Shown: piece after piece, positions 50,805 to 63,169 of the stretch
How positions within the stretch are numbered: position 1 is the stretch's first letter
Layout of the letters: each line of letters starts with the position of its first letter
From: Symbiodinium natans
Lineage: Eukaryota; Sar; Dinophyceae; Suessiales; Symbiodiniaceae
Length of the DNA stretch: 64,000 nucleotides
Direction of reading: 5' to 3'
Assembly: GCA_905221605.1 (NCBI GenBank)
Contig: CAJNDS010000710.1
Coordinates: 19,872 to 83,871 of the forward strand
Program-made: the position numbers and the translations under genes
Notes under the pieces: model-generated
Seen by the model: the letters and a program-made list of their open reading frames with translations, nothing else
Told to the model about the DNA's origin: nothing
Databases searched by the model: none

Positions 50805-53489
50805 TTGAAGTTCCGGAGTGCATGCCGGCACGCAATACCACTTCCTCAGGGTGCCATAGACCAGCCGTCGATCACAGGGGAGCACTTCTCCAGTGTCTGG
50901 ATGGCAGTGGTCGTTGGAACCTGGACTTGGGTATGCGCCTGTCATAACAGCGACGTGAAAACAACTTACCGCACGCCCGCTTACCGTATGTGTGAGGCAA
51001 GCAACGCAATTACATCAGGGGGGCTGGGGCCGCAAAACTCATTTGCATGGCAGCGGCGACGTGGAGTTGCTCCAGTCGCGGAACTACAGCAGTCGGGGAT
51101 GCAATTCTGGGCGGCCGTTGGGTGACAGGGTCGGGCACATGCCTTTGCAGCAGCAATAAAGATGGGTGTCTGCCTCTTGTGGAAGGGTCAACGAAAGGAA
51201 TGGACTCCTTGCATGTCAAGGCTCAGCAGAAACACTCGGACTGGCGGATGCTAAAGTTGGACCTCAGGGAGGGTTGAGGTTCGTTCCACCACGGCCCGTC
51301 TCTAAATGTCTGCACACGGTTGGCACCTGAAACAGGGGGTCTCAGACCCAGACCACGGCAACCTGAACAATGCAGGTGTGGAGAAACTTCTACACGCTGA
51401 GTAAACCCATCAAGCCCCTTCGCGGCACGGTTGAGGGCTTAGGATTTAGGGTGTAGGGGTTCTTCGAGCTCAGGCTTTTGGGCCTGGGTCAGGTTCAGCC
51501 ACCTGGTCATTCCACGTGGTGACGCGGCGAAGTACCGGTAAAGAAGCTGCAGAGCACTGCGAGTAGTCTTCGTTCTTGCTCCCTCCGAATGACTAAGAGT
51601 TCCAAAAGCCCCATGACAACAGCACACAGTATTAACATGCCGCCTGCGAGACTGCAAAACTAGTTCTCGAAGGGATTGCACAACCCTCATCCCTCAACCC
51701 TCACATCTTGGGCTTAGATGCAACTGCCGCGGAAGCTCCACCACCTCCTCTACGAGGTCGATTCCTTGAACCCAGCTCTCAGAAGTTGAATCTAAAGTGC
51801 CTTTTACAGGGTTTCGGGTTCAAGGGTGTAGGATACAGGGCGAGGGGGTTTGAGGGTTCCTCCAACCTGCATAAGGGCTGCCAGACCATGTCATACTGTA
51901 GCCGAGGTTTGGTGTTGGGAGAGCTTCCAGCAAATGCGTTTGGCACATGAATTCACGAGGTGAGGCAAGTTAGGAAAGGGATCAGCAGTGGGGCGCCATG
52001 AGCGGTTTCGGAGGGGAGTTTGTAACAATGTCAGGTTGTGAGCACTGGCATGCGCAAACTGAAGGGTTGTACAGAAGTTCAGGCTAAACGATTCAGCCAC
52101 ACCAATGTGCTCTTGGCAACTTGGCACATTTTAGGGTTTATGGAGCTCAGGGTCTAGGGTTTAGGGTTGGCATCTACGTCCCGGAGCAAATGTCTGGCAA
52201 AGAGGCTTTCAAAGGGTTGGTTGTTCTCTTGTGGAACTCGGGGCCACTGAAAAATGAAAAACCAAGACTCCAACATAGACCTGCGCGATGGTCAGCGCGG
52301 CCAGTGGAAGGCCGACGCTATACGCTCCGACCTGTACAGCCCTCAGGTGAGTGATATCCCCCGTGTACACGCCCAAGTAGAGGAAGAAGTGGTACGCCCC
52401 GACTGCGAACTGGGACACGATCATCTGCAAGATCAGCAGTATTCCCCTGCCAAGGGCTTTCAGGGATTTGGGGATTGATGGCGTGGAAGCTTCGGCTGCA
52501 TGGCGAGGATCGGGGTTAGGAGCTAGACTCAGGGTTTAGGTGTTCGGATACTGCAGACTGTGCCCATGCCATGCATCAAATCGCTTGCGCATCTGACCGA
52601 ACGGAGAATGAAAGTAGGAGGGGCGCGTAGCCCCAAAACCACAAGCACCGGAATGCTAAGGCTTCTTAGAGCCTCAGAACTCGGGCAGGGATTCGAGCTG
52701 AAAAGGGTTGAGGGGGTTGATCAACCCGAACCCGAACTTGAGAGGCAAGTGGGCGGATGTTGACAATATTCAAACCCGAAATGGGCTATAGCTTGGAGCA
52801 GCCTTGATGACCATTCTACTCTCCACCGAACGATCTATACTGGGAATACTGCGGGGGCCTCATGCAACCCCACTTTTGAAGATTCAAGACAAAAGGCAGC
52901 AAAAGACTGTAGCTGGCACGTACTGCATCAGCATGGATGCTGCCAAAGAGCACTCTGACCGGCATGATCTGCAAGCCGCGATTGTTCTCAAGGTCATCAC
53001 GGAGGAAAGCCGCAATCCTGGTTTGAGGTTTGGGGCTCAGGATTTGGGGTTTAGGATCGGAAGTTCTAAGAGTCCTGTTGGATTTTAGAGAGCCGAGTGG
53101 CGCCCACCCTTCAAGATGTTTCCCTGCAAATCTTATGGTTCGTGTTTTGGCATTCTATGCATAGGTGGTTCTGGGCAATGCGTGTACAAGCACACCAAGA
53201 AATTTAGGAAGCCATTCCATCATAACTGCATATGCAAACAAAGGAAGAGGTGTAATCTCGCTTGAGCCTGCAATAGAATCGAACCTTTGATTGATGCCTG
53301 CAACCTTACCGCAACCAAGACTAGACCGCAAAGTTGCTTCCAAGGTTCTCGTAAGTGCACCACAAGCCTTTGCTGAGCGCGGGAAACCGCCACAGTTTGA
53401 GACGAAAACAGCCAAGAACTCGACGAAGAACATGGAGATCGGCGCGGTTGCGTGATTTTTGTTAAGGGGAGCTACAAGAAGATTGTTGT
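50805..53489 (-). CDS. Candidate exons of an unidentified membrane or secreted protein
   Basis: Several minus-strand segments look like real exons. 53489–about 53160 follows TTCAAG and encodes NNLLVAPLNKNHATAPISMF … PLPLFAYAVMMEWLPKFLGV. 53017–52827 follows CCAG and encodes IAAFLRDDLENNRGLQIMPV, then RVLFGSIHADAVRASYSLLP. 52446–52248 lies between GGCAG and TCA|GTGGCC and is very hydrophobic (GILLILQMIVSQFAVGAYHF … LPLAALTIAQVYVGVLVFHF), perhaps two membrane helices. 50938–50805 lies between GACAG and CAA|GTAGGG and is Cys-containing (SNDHCHPDTGEVLPCDRRLV … WYCVPACTPELQ). Phases were not all reconciled, so they may be parts of one gene with missing exons or of several. The family is unknown. 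Confidence 0.4.
52248..52446 (-). CDS. Candidate exon with two membrane helices
   Basis: The best supported of the 50.8–53.5 kb candidates. It has a CAG acceptor, a GT donor, 199 nt and continuous hydrophobic coding with helices around LILQMIVSQFAVGAYHFFLY and VGLPLAALTIAQVYVGVLVF, linked by a short polar loop (TGDITHLRAVQ). The opposite strand is not hydrophobic and carries more charged, less protein-like sequence. Confidence 0.5.
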
Positions 53490-56400
53490 CTTGAACCCTA
53501 AACCCAAACCCGAAAGCCGCAAAACTCATCACAGCAACCCCATGAACCGCAGAAAGCCGAGCAGCGAGTGAGGTAGCGGGAAGACCAGAGAACAGTCAGC
53601 GTTTTCGATCGAACGATGAAACCTGTCATTGACTTAATTCAATTGGGGCTTTAAGTTTAAGGCTTTAAGGATTAGGCGTACAGTAAGTAAGTGTACGTTT
53701 ACGTTCAGGGGCTTCTGCAAGCAGGAAAGACTTGAGCCAAGATGAACCCATCACGTAGACATCCACGTCAAGCAAAGAGAGCTTGAACGACTACGGGTTT
53801 ACGGTTCAGAGTTCAACTTAGCTGCACACAGCCTGGACTAGGGTGATGCAGAGCCCAAGAGAAAGAATCCAACGTTCCAGCTATATACCTTGTGAACTCT
53901 TGTGAAAGCAACACACCATGAGGCTTTGAAGTTCACAGTTCCAGGTCAGGAGGAGTGAGTCGCACAAATTTTGTTCGAACTGCGCAGCAAGCGATTGAGT
54001 GTGCACCTTGAGCATGCGTACACCCACCCAGAGCAAGCGCAGCTACACCCTGAAACCCTTGCAGCTGGAGTTGTAGCGATGACCTGTGAACAAGAACTGG
54101 CCGGGCCATTATCTAAGATTGCTCTTGGTCCAGACAGACATGGGGTGCGTGCGGCGTGTACATCTGGACTTGCACAACGCAGCTGACATTATGAGCCGGT
54201 TGACTCTGAGACCCTAGAAAACCCCCCATTTCATTGGGCACAGTGGCCCGCCAGCCCTTTGATGCCCTTCTCTTTCAGCTCGAGGTCATGCCTGGGCTGC
54301 GTGAATTCGTTTAGGGTGGAGGGTTTAGGGTTTAATGGTTGAAGGGTTTAAGGGTTAGGGTTTAGGGTTTAGAGACGAACAGCCCAAACGAAACCATGAT
54401 ACATCATGATACCGGTGAGCTACTAGCTGGCTACTGAAATAGGATCCTCAACCCTTGAAGCGGTTGCAAACCACCGTTTGCCGTACGACTTCTCTCCAAA
54501 TCCCAAAACCCTGATACCGGTCCCTTAAGGGACGACTGGAAATCCCATGTCCAACCCTTGAACCTCAACTAAAGCCAGCATCCTGAACACCTCAGAGACT
54601 TAAACCCTGAAAAACCAAACCCCAAAAACTCTCAACTCTGAGACTCCCCTCCACGCTCCACACGCTCTACACTCTCTACACTCTCTACACCCCTCTACAC
54701 CCTCTACACCCTCTGCACCCTCTACACCCTCTACACTCATTGACCCCCTCCCTCTGCACACTTTGAACCCCCTAAGGCGTGGTTCAAGGATTCTCCCTTT
54801 TGCTTAGGCTATTGCTTAGGGTCTAGGGCTTGTGTTCGGGGCTTCGGGCTTGAGGGCGATTTTATGCAAAATATCGACACGACTCTACCACCCCCCCCCC
54901 CCCTCCTAATAAGATTCAAGACTCCCATTCTAGATACACACACGAATGAAAGATTGTCTTTGGATGGCAGAGGGATGGCAAATGCATAACACGACCTGAG
55001 ACGGAAAGCTGAGCTAACAAGAAAGGGGAATAAAGATTAAACGTTGAACAATAACATGGTGCTCGTACCCATTATATAGGAAATCGGTAGAACCCTTACA
55101 CCAAGCACCCTCAAACAGCTAAAAAGAAAATGATCAGTACCTGTCTTGGTACTACCCGTTCAAAGTGGATTTACACAACAACAGTTCAACCGTGGTCTCT
55201 AGCAAAGAACTTAACCAGAAAAAGGGCTACGTAGAGGAAACAATTCATGGTAATTCCGCTTACTAGGCCAACAGAATGAAACAAGAACCCAAACAAGTTC
55301 AAGTGCAAGCAAGACTTTGAAAAAGCCGAAGATTAGGACCTTACGTGTCCAGTTGCCTCTTCTCGTTCCGGCTTAAACCTACCGTCACATGACGCGAGGG
55401 GTTGGCGAATGGTTCCTACGCGTTTCAGGGATCTAAAGGTTGAAGGAGTCGGACATACTCAGTCAAGGCGCTGGGCGATGCAGAGCTTGTCCAGAAACAC
55501 AAGCCTTTAGGCACTTGATTTGTTGGAGGCTCAGGGTTTAGGGCTTACTGTTTGCAGATGTTTACAGTTTAGATTCAGGGTTTTGGGTTTAGGGTTCAGC
55601 GTCTCAAAGTTCAAGCATTCACTAGTTTAGCAGCTTTGCAGGTGCCTGAACAGTACCCACCCAGAGGATCCCATACCATTTAGAAATTCAAGAGTTTCAC
55701 ACACAACCCAAACCCTAAGTTGGGGCCCTTGTGGGGGGCCTCGTGGGGGTCCTTTGTGGGGTGCTGTGGCAACGTTGGGGACCTTGTGATGACCTTGCGG
55801 GGGACCTCGTTGGGGAACTTGTGGTGACCTTCTTGGGGACCGTTTGGGGGACCTTTGTAGCACAATGACGTAAAACGAGCGGGAAGGTCATGAGATTAGC
55901 AGGCAAGGTCATAACAAAGTCATGGGACCTTGTAGTAACTGGTAATGACCTTGCCCGTTTTTTTGACCTTGTAGTGACCTTGTATGCACCTTGTAGTGAC
56001 CTTGCCCGCAAAGTTATTCACATGTACGCGATATATGTAAGAGTGGTTTAGGGTGGCTGCTTGGCTCGCATTGGATTTTGGGCCTGAGGGAGTTGGGAGA
56101 AATATAGGAAGCCTTAGCAAGCCCCGCAGTGGAAAGAAACGAGCATGCATTCTTTAGAGAAGCCCCTCCTAATCTCCCTTTCCAAGCCGTTCGTGGCCAC
56201 TTGCGGCTCATGCAAAACCGTTCCCAGGGTCGAGTAGCACCGGCTTGCAGAACCAGCTTCGAATGACGTGGCCATAGAACCTGGGCCAGGCTGCCGGCTG
56301 TAGGGTGTCGGGTTTAGGGCGTAGGGTTTAGGGTTTAGGGTTTAGGATTTAGGGCTTCGGGTTTAGGGCTTAGGGTTTAGGGTTTAGGGTTCCTGCTTGG

Positions 56401-57600
56401 GGAAGGGTTGCTTGAAGAATGTGTGGAGATAAGCCAGTGGACATACGTGTATTGTGATCCCGCGTCAGTTTGCCATCCGATCAAGAATTTTTCAAAAGCA
56501 GGGTCCAAACCCTAAGAAAACACGGCTTAGAGGTTAGGATTGAAGTTAGGGCCACCAACCTTCAAATCTTTAAGGCCTCCATCGCCTAACTCCCCTTCCC
56601 CCCTGCAGCCCCCCCACCCCCCACCCCCCCTGCCCAGCAACCAACCCCCAGGCTTGCGGCCCTGTTAGACTTTATATGGCTTCAATACACTCCCTGCCCT
56701 ATAAGCAAAGGTTCCCAGCGCAAACCTGACTTGAAGCCAAAAGAGCCGAGAAATGAAGGGCGTCTGTTTTGCAGATTGCGGTCTGCAGCATTCTACTGTA
56801 ACTGCAAGCCCTCCATTGCTTCTTAAAGTTTGGCTCCGTGCTCTTTAGGAGTAAAATTTGAAAATCATGACGGATGTGATGGCTAATCATGGCTAATCCC
56901 GCTCGCGAGATCGGGATGCATGTGAAGGGGGCTTGGCACGACTTGGCACGACCAGCCCCGCTCATTTAACTTTGCCCCGAGGCACAGAAAGATGTACCAC
57001 ACCGCCAGAGGCACAGAAGCGGTCCAGGGCTCGACAACTCGTTCGTCACCAACCTCAGCAAGGGCATTTTCTTCGGGCCTTGGGGGCTTTTAGCTTCTCA
57101 GGGCTTGAGGGGCCTGTTTCGGTCAACAACAAAAAGCATCTCCGGCTGTTGGACTGACCCAATTTCACATAGCTTGGGAGCTGGCACCCGTGAATCTGGA
57201 GGCAGCTCGTGTTCAGGGTCATTGCGTTCAGAGCTAGAGCAAGAAAACAGGATGTAGGGTTTAGGGCCTTTAGGGTATCAGGGAGACATTATGAACACGA
57301 GGTGGGCTATGGTGTGCTATTGAGTGATAATGGTACCCCAATGATCGCACAAATTTCCAGAGCAGGACGCTACCAAGCTTGCCAATCGATACATCTCCCT
57401 CGCTGTCATCACAGCGCTGGCGCAGAAACCTCGAACACACAGCACGGAGGTATACGGAGGTCGTCACAAGTGCAAGTTTGAGTTGTGACGTTCTGGACTC
57501 CACAATTTTGGAGCTTGCAATGGAAAGACATACGAAGGGCCCTTCGAACCTTTAGGCCTTCGGGAGCTTTCAACGGACTTGCCGCCAAGCCAAAATAGAT
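53490..57600. other. Unassigned stretch with telomere-like and short tandem repeats
   Basis: TTTAGGG-like runs occur at about 54310–54372, 55540–55600 and 56285–56393. CTCTACAC-type repeats lie at 54655–54735. Imperfect GACCTTGTAGT/GGGGACCTTGT repeats lie at about 55725–56005, and a poly-C run near 54891–54902. No gene is supported, although minus-strand frames near 56700–56965 and 57409–57624 have Cys and mixed composition. Confidence 0.45.
55725..56005. repeat. GACCTTGT-type imperfect tandem repeat
   Basis: About 18 imperfect copies of an 11–19-bp unit based on GGGGACCTTGT, later GTAGTGACCTTG, over 280 bp. Open frames across it are Pro/Gly/Thr repeats on the minus strand, and I do not call a gene. 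Confidence 0.75.
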
Positions 57601-57734
57601 GGTCTTGAAGATGTCTTGAAGCACACGAACTTGAAGCGTGTGCGCGTGCCGTGTGATTGCTGCAGCGTGATTGCGCGCGCGGGGCGTGATTTGTGCTTGC
57701 GTGTGCGATGTGATTGCATGTGCGTTGTGATATG

Positions 57735-57845
57735 TTGCGATTGTGCCATGCCTGCCACGCGTGCCACGCGTGCCACGCGTGCTCTGCGTGCACTGTGTGC
57801 CCTGCGTACCTGGCGTGCCTGCGTGCGTGCCTGCGCGGGTGTGCT
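57735..57845. repeat. GCGTGCC-type repeat
   Basis: Repeated TGCCACGCG and GTGCCTGCG units over about 110 bp, GC-rich within otherwise mixed DNA. Both strands are open in several frames because of the repeat. Confidence 0.75.
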
Positions 57846-58479
57846 GGTGTTCGGGGAACGGGGGTGGAGGAAATAGGGGTTCGCGGCCAAGTCAATCAAG
57901 CAGGCTGATGAAAAGCCAGGCAGCAAGCGAGCATTGCTGGCTTTGTGTTGAATAAGAGGATGAGGGTGATATACTTGGTCCAGCGGGATGTTTGCCAGTC
58001 CTGGAAGCACCCAAAAAACACGAAACGGAGCATGTTTTTGGAAGCGCGAAACATACAATAACTATTGCTTGGTGGGATACAAAAACCACAGAGGTGCAAG
58101 ATGTAAATGAGGTCCCCCTCTCTGGCTTCACAACGCCTGTGGATTGAGAACCCGCTGCAAGTCACTCAGGGATGCGCTGCCCGATGCTACAACAGCAACT
58201 CTAGTGAAGCTGAGTGTCGTGGCTGAGGAAATGATCCAGCTCTTCTGTTGGCTTGCTGAGGTCGTAGCTCCTCAGCCGTTTGGTCTAGGTTGGTCTCTTT
58301 CGGCTGTGACTGATGTGTAAATGTATCTTAAAAACATGACAATGTAATACTACAATGATATAGATCATGTCATGGTATGATGAATATTCGAACAATAACT
58401 CTATGAATATATTCATCTATGAAGATATTGTTACTATGACAATATAACAAAAAAAATTAAAAGTAAACGCTTGCGCACG

Positions 58480-58550
58480 CGGGGTGGGGGGGGTTGGGGG
58501 GGGGGGGGGGGTGTTTTGGGCGCTTCTTTGTCAACCCATCAGGGGGGGGT

Positions 58551-58589
<39 letters not shown>

Positions 58590-58625
58590 GGGGGTGGGGG
58601 TGGGGGTGGGGGTGGGGGGGCGAGG
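58480..58625. repeat. Poly-G / GGGGGT tract
   Basis: Long G runs (over 40 G in one run near 58550–58588) and GGGGGT repeats. They are interrupted by TTTTGGGCGCTTCTTTGTCA, which occurs twice (about 58513 and 58635), so the tract lies between direct repeats. It has strong potential for G-quadruplex structure. Assembly collapse or expansion is likely here. Confidence 0.9.
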
Positions 58626-61600
58626 GGGGATGGTTTTGGGCGCTTCTTTGTCAACCCTCCATCATCGGTTTGCAGCTCCACAAAATTTTGCTTGGGGGGA
58701 AGGGTTGGGTTAGGGGGAAGGAGGCCTGATCCAGGTCTGCTTGCTCCAAACGCTTCTCGGCAGGAAGCCGAGGCGAATACAATATACCAATAAACATAAA
58801 ATCGTGTAATAATTGAAGTAAAACAACGATTCAAAAAATAAGAACAAGCATAAGCATATCAGCATCAGACTATAAGTATCTAGCGCCAACTCATGCAGGC
58901 TACGATCATAAGCCTGATGCGCAACAGCCTACTTAGCAACAAGTGTTGAACCCCAGTTGCAGTTTGGGTGTGACGTCCCTTCGCAGGAAATCAAGCTCGA
59001 AACCTCCCAAACACAACACCAAAACCCTTCCCATAAAAACCTCTGATGTGTTGTATGGAAATCATACGAAAGTTGGTACAGGTTCCTGTTGTCGTCGAGG
59101 GTCTTCTCTGCCTCAAGTGTCCCGGACCTTCCACTTCCTGCATCTGCCCAATGCCGTCCAAAACCAGCCAGGGCCGTGGCAAGCTCAATACCTGGTCTGC
59201 TCCAATTTTGCTCCGGTTGAAAGGCCGGAAGAATCTTACAGTAATGGATTACCTTAAGTGCTTCTACAGACATACGTCCTAACTGCACGTAGTACGCAAG
59301 TATGCATGTATCATGCGTAAATGTGTACGTGTGTCGGGCGAACTCCCGCGCATGTCTCGCTTTCCACAGACACCTAGTTCGCGCCAACCCGGCTAGCCCG
59401 ATACATCTGATTCCTACTAGTTTTTGAAAGGTATGCACACCGCCGCCAACAAAACTTTCAGGTAGGTCTTCAATTTGAAGGCTGCTGACATCCCGCGGCT
59501 GAAGCTAACTGCACATCCATGGTCTAAACATGTGCTACTTGAAGACCGGGAATGATGTAGTCTCTGTAAGGCCATGCAGGTTATCCTACTTCTCATTGAC
59601 ATGTGCTTAGTTTCTGTATAGTCGCCCCCCCCCCCCCCCCCCCGCGTGGACAGCTTGAAACTCTGCGGGCCCGCGAGCAAAATGGCCAGGGGCTGAGGGC
59701 GGAAGGGAGGGAGGCCCCGCGAAAGTCCGGACCAGAACGCAAAGAACTGGCGACATGGTGCTTCTCGGGGACTGGATTAAAGGCTCTGGGACATGACTTG
59801 ATTCTGGCACTTGAGTATTCACAACGTAAAACGAAGCGAGCGAAGACATTCGTTGGTTCAAGATGTTTCAGCTGTGATCCCAAGCTCCGTCTTGGGCAAA
59901 CATGCAAAGAAGCAACGAAGCTAAGAACAACAACAATCTAGCCGCAAACACGGCTCACTTCCTAAGCTCGGACCTCTGCGCTTGGGAAATGAGCTTCAAT
60001 ATCAATGCTTTGCCGAGCCAATGTATTGCCGAGCCTTCCAAACCTTGACAGACGCAACTGGACCGGCAGAAAGCGATTCAACATCTCATCCCTGAACAAT
60101 AAACCACATCTATTCAGCATCGAAACCCCAAGCAATCCATTTTGTCTTGAGCGAAGAGGATCTCCTGTCTGTTTAAGGCGAACCCAAACCATGAACCGAA
60201 ATCCACATATCCAAGCTGCCTCTTAGGAGATCAGCCTCGAGCTCTGACGGGAGGTGCACGACAGGCGCCCCCACTTTCTCCTGTTTAGGGTTAAGCGGGC
60301 GGTTCGGAGGCTGGGGGCGGGGCTAGAAGGCTTGAAAGGCAAGTTCTAGGAGCTTGGGGGTAGAATGGGGTAGATCTTCAGCACGTGGCACTCCTCATCT
60401 GAATTATGATCTCACTTGCTTCTCTTCTTCGTGCTGGAACTTCCATCATTTCACTCGTGCTACCTGATGCAGTTCGAACGTTAAGGAGCAACAACACAAA
60501 GTCATGTTGTTAAAATAGAAGGACAATGAATTTCATTTCCTTTGATGAACAAGCTCATGGCTCATGAAACTAAAGCCATGAGAATTGGATGATGACATTT
60601 GTCCGTGTCGAGAGGACTAAACAACTAAGTTGCTGTAGTACTGAGTACTGGGAAAGATGCTGCATGAATATATGTTTTTTTACATCGGTTCGCAAGTAAA
60701 CATCGCAAACAACAAAGCATACAAAGCAGTACAGGCCGGGACTTTAGTAGGCCATGGAATGCAAAAACAAAAAAGTAGCAACCGGTAGCATTCTTTGTGC
60801 ATTGCTTCAACACATGATTTGCGCAGACCGTTCATGATTGATCCTGCTAAGGCACCCCGGTTGTTCTTGTGTCTGTGGGGGCTTGATGGAAGCCGTACGC
60901 ACTCCCTATGAACCTTTTTGAACACTCCTCCGGGAGCTTCAAGAGACACCCCAAGTCATGGCTGAATATTCTTGGGCCGTACTGCTCCAACCCTGTGCCA
61001 GGACCTTCTCTGGACAGCAGGGTACCCAGCACCGCGAAGATTCTTAGGTTGCTTGAATAGGCAAATTCGCCCCCGCTCCCGATGTCAGCGGCTGAGCCGG
61101 AGGCTTTTAAGTTTCGGATCTGGGCTTCATTTTGACGCTAGGCTTCGGAGCACAGCCTCAGGCACAGTCTCTCTTGAGCCAGCTTAAAGGACAACTAGCG
61201 AAAAAGAGCAGATGCTACTGACATGCACTTAGCGATTGCTTTGGGGACAGAAAATGCCGTCTGAGCATGTTACATTGAGGAAGTGTCCGGTGTTAAGGCC
61301 TGCAGGAAGGCTTCTTCAGCAAAGCTAAAGGCACGCCTCATCAGGCTCCAGCAGCTCTTCTGGCAGCGCTGGTTGAGGGACCATCTCGCACTACCCGGAT
61401 CCCTCTCGCTTTGTTGGTCGACAAGAGCCGGTGTCAGATTGCTATTCACATGGAGCCCTTGTCCACTTCAGCTTTCGAAGTTCTCAATTGAATAGTGATA
61501 GTTGCCACTACCACCAAGATCTGCCAGAGGCGCTTTCGCTCGGGCTTGCGCCGAAAGCTGCCTGCACCTAGGACACATCCAAAAGAAAACTGTGGGCTGC

Positions 61601-62300
61601 GAACAGGGATCGCCATCCGAGACTGTCGCAGACCTTGCGTGCACTGCCATCCAGTCAGGCACTCGGGCATTGGCAGCACAGTTCCAAAATGGGGGCGGCA
61701 TGTATTTTCATTGCGCCGCTACTCAAATCCGTCTGAAAACTTGCACATCGTCTGCTTTGCAGGGATGGCAGCAGCATTCGAGACCCTCAGCGCTCTGCTG
61801 CTAAGGGGCAATTCCTAACAGAGTCCAGGACAAGCAGCTCCAGGGTCCACGGGGGTCCTCATCTCAAAACTCTTCGCTGTGCAACCGGGGCTCCTTTCAG
61901 AAACAAGGACGATCGTAAACATGCTCTGACGGAACTGAAACCCCAAGTCAAAGCCACGTCCCTTGCCTTGCAAACCCATCCAGTGCCAGCTTGGTTCTCC
62001 GAAGCCCAGCCCCAACAGCAACCCAGCAGATTCAGGGACCCAATGAGGACTTCTTGGGTTGAGGGTCTAGGAGTTGCGCAGATCACGCGATGGGAAACAG
62101 CGACTGCGAAAATCGCGGGAAGGCCGGAAGCCGGCGTGCCGGGTTGCGTGTACGGCGCTCGCGCTGGGCATGTGCTGAGCACTTTAGGGCCAGATTGTTG
62201 CCGTTGGCGCATGAGAACGAAGCCTGGTTTGTCGACATGCGAACCTGGAAAAGCGAATGTCTGCCAGGATCAATTCACCTCCGTCTTTCTATCGAGCACT
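58626..62300. other. Unassigned stretch
   Basis: No gene I can support. A poly-C run of about 20 lies at 59623–59643. A minus-strand frame at about 59215–58980 (FQPEQNWSRPGIELATALAG and following) and a plus-strand frame at 59603–59941 look partly protein-like but conflict or lack splice context. Confidence 0.4.
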
Positions 62301-62305
62301 TCCAG

Positions 62306-63140
62306 CTCCTGCCTCCGGCGGCAGGAAGTTCTCCACAACCATACTTGGCGGGGCATCCTTGCGGAGAACGCTGAAATCACAGTAGCTGTGATTGCATGTT
62401 GTCGTTTGTGGGCTCTTTGTTTCGAATGCTTCTGCATGCTTCATGGCTTGAAAATTCGACGGAGCCGCTGTGATGCAAACAAGCGTGTGCACTCACCCTC
62501 ACTCCACCCCATCGTGAACTTCAAAAACTCCTGCCTCTGGCGACAGGCAGTTCTCCACAACCATATCACTGGGCGGGGCATCCTTGCGGATTGCTGAAAG
62601 CGCAGTAGCTGTGACTGCCTGTTGTCGTTTAAGAGCTCTTTGTTGTGCATGCTTCTGCGTGCTTCATGGCTTGGAAATTCGACAGAGCCGCTGTGATGCA
62701 AACAAGCGTGTGCACTCACCCTCATTCCACCTTAGCGTGAACTTCAAAAACTCCTGCCTCTGGCGAAAGGAAGTTCTCCACAACCATACTTGGCGGGGCA
62801 TCCTTGCAGAGAACGCTGAAATCACCGTAGCTGTGATTGCATGTTGTCGTTCGTGAGCTCTTTGTTGCGAATGCTTCTGCATGCTTCTGGCTTGAAAATT
62901 CGACGGAGCCGCTGTGATGGTGCACTCACCCTCACTCCACCCCATCGTGAACTTCAAAAACTCCTGCCTCTGGCGACAGGCAGTTCTCCACAACCATATC
63001 ACTGGGCGGGGGCTCCTCGCAGAACGCTGAAATCACATTGGCCACAGTGCATGTTTAAGTCAAGCGCCTGCCTCTGGCGGCTCTGGTGGCAGGAAGTATT
63101 CGACAACCATCTCACTCGGCGGGGCATCCTTGCAGAAGGC
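62306..63140. repeat. Tandem repeat, about 220-bp unit, four to five copies
   Basis: Units start at about 62306, 62528, 62751 and 62961, with a shorter copy at about 63064 (spacings 222, 223, 210 and 103). Each carries CTCCTGCCTCTGGCG, GTTCTCCACAACCATA, GGCGGGGCATCCTTGC and GATTGCATGTTGTCGTT-type blocks. CTGCCT…AGGCAG within the unit can pair in some copies. No coding pattern is conserved. Confidence 0.9.
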
Positions 63141-63169
63141 TGAAATCACGCTGACAGATGTGCTTGAGT

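Noticed and set aside
53720-53745. CTTGAGCCAAGATG resembling the reverse complement of part of the dinoflagellate spliced leader
   Set aside because: Only about 13 of 14 bases match part of the leader, the rest does not, and no gene follows on the minus strand. Chance matches of this length are expected in 64 kb.
58457-58834. Pro-rich and Gly-rich proteins
   Set aside because: Translation of the poly-G tract.
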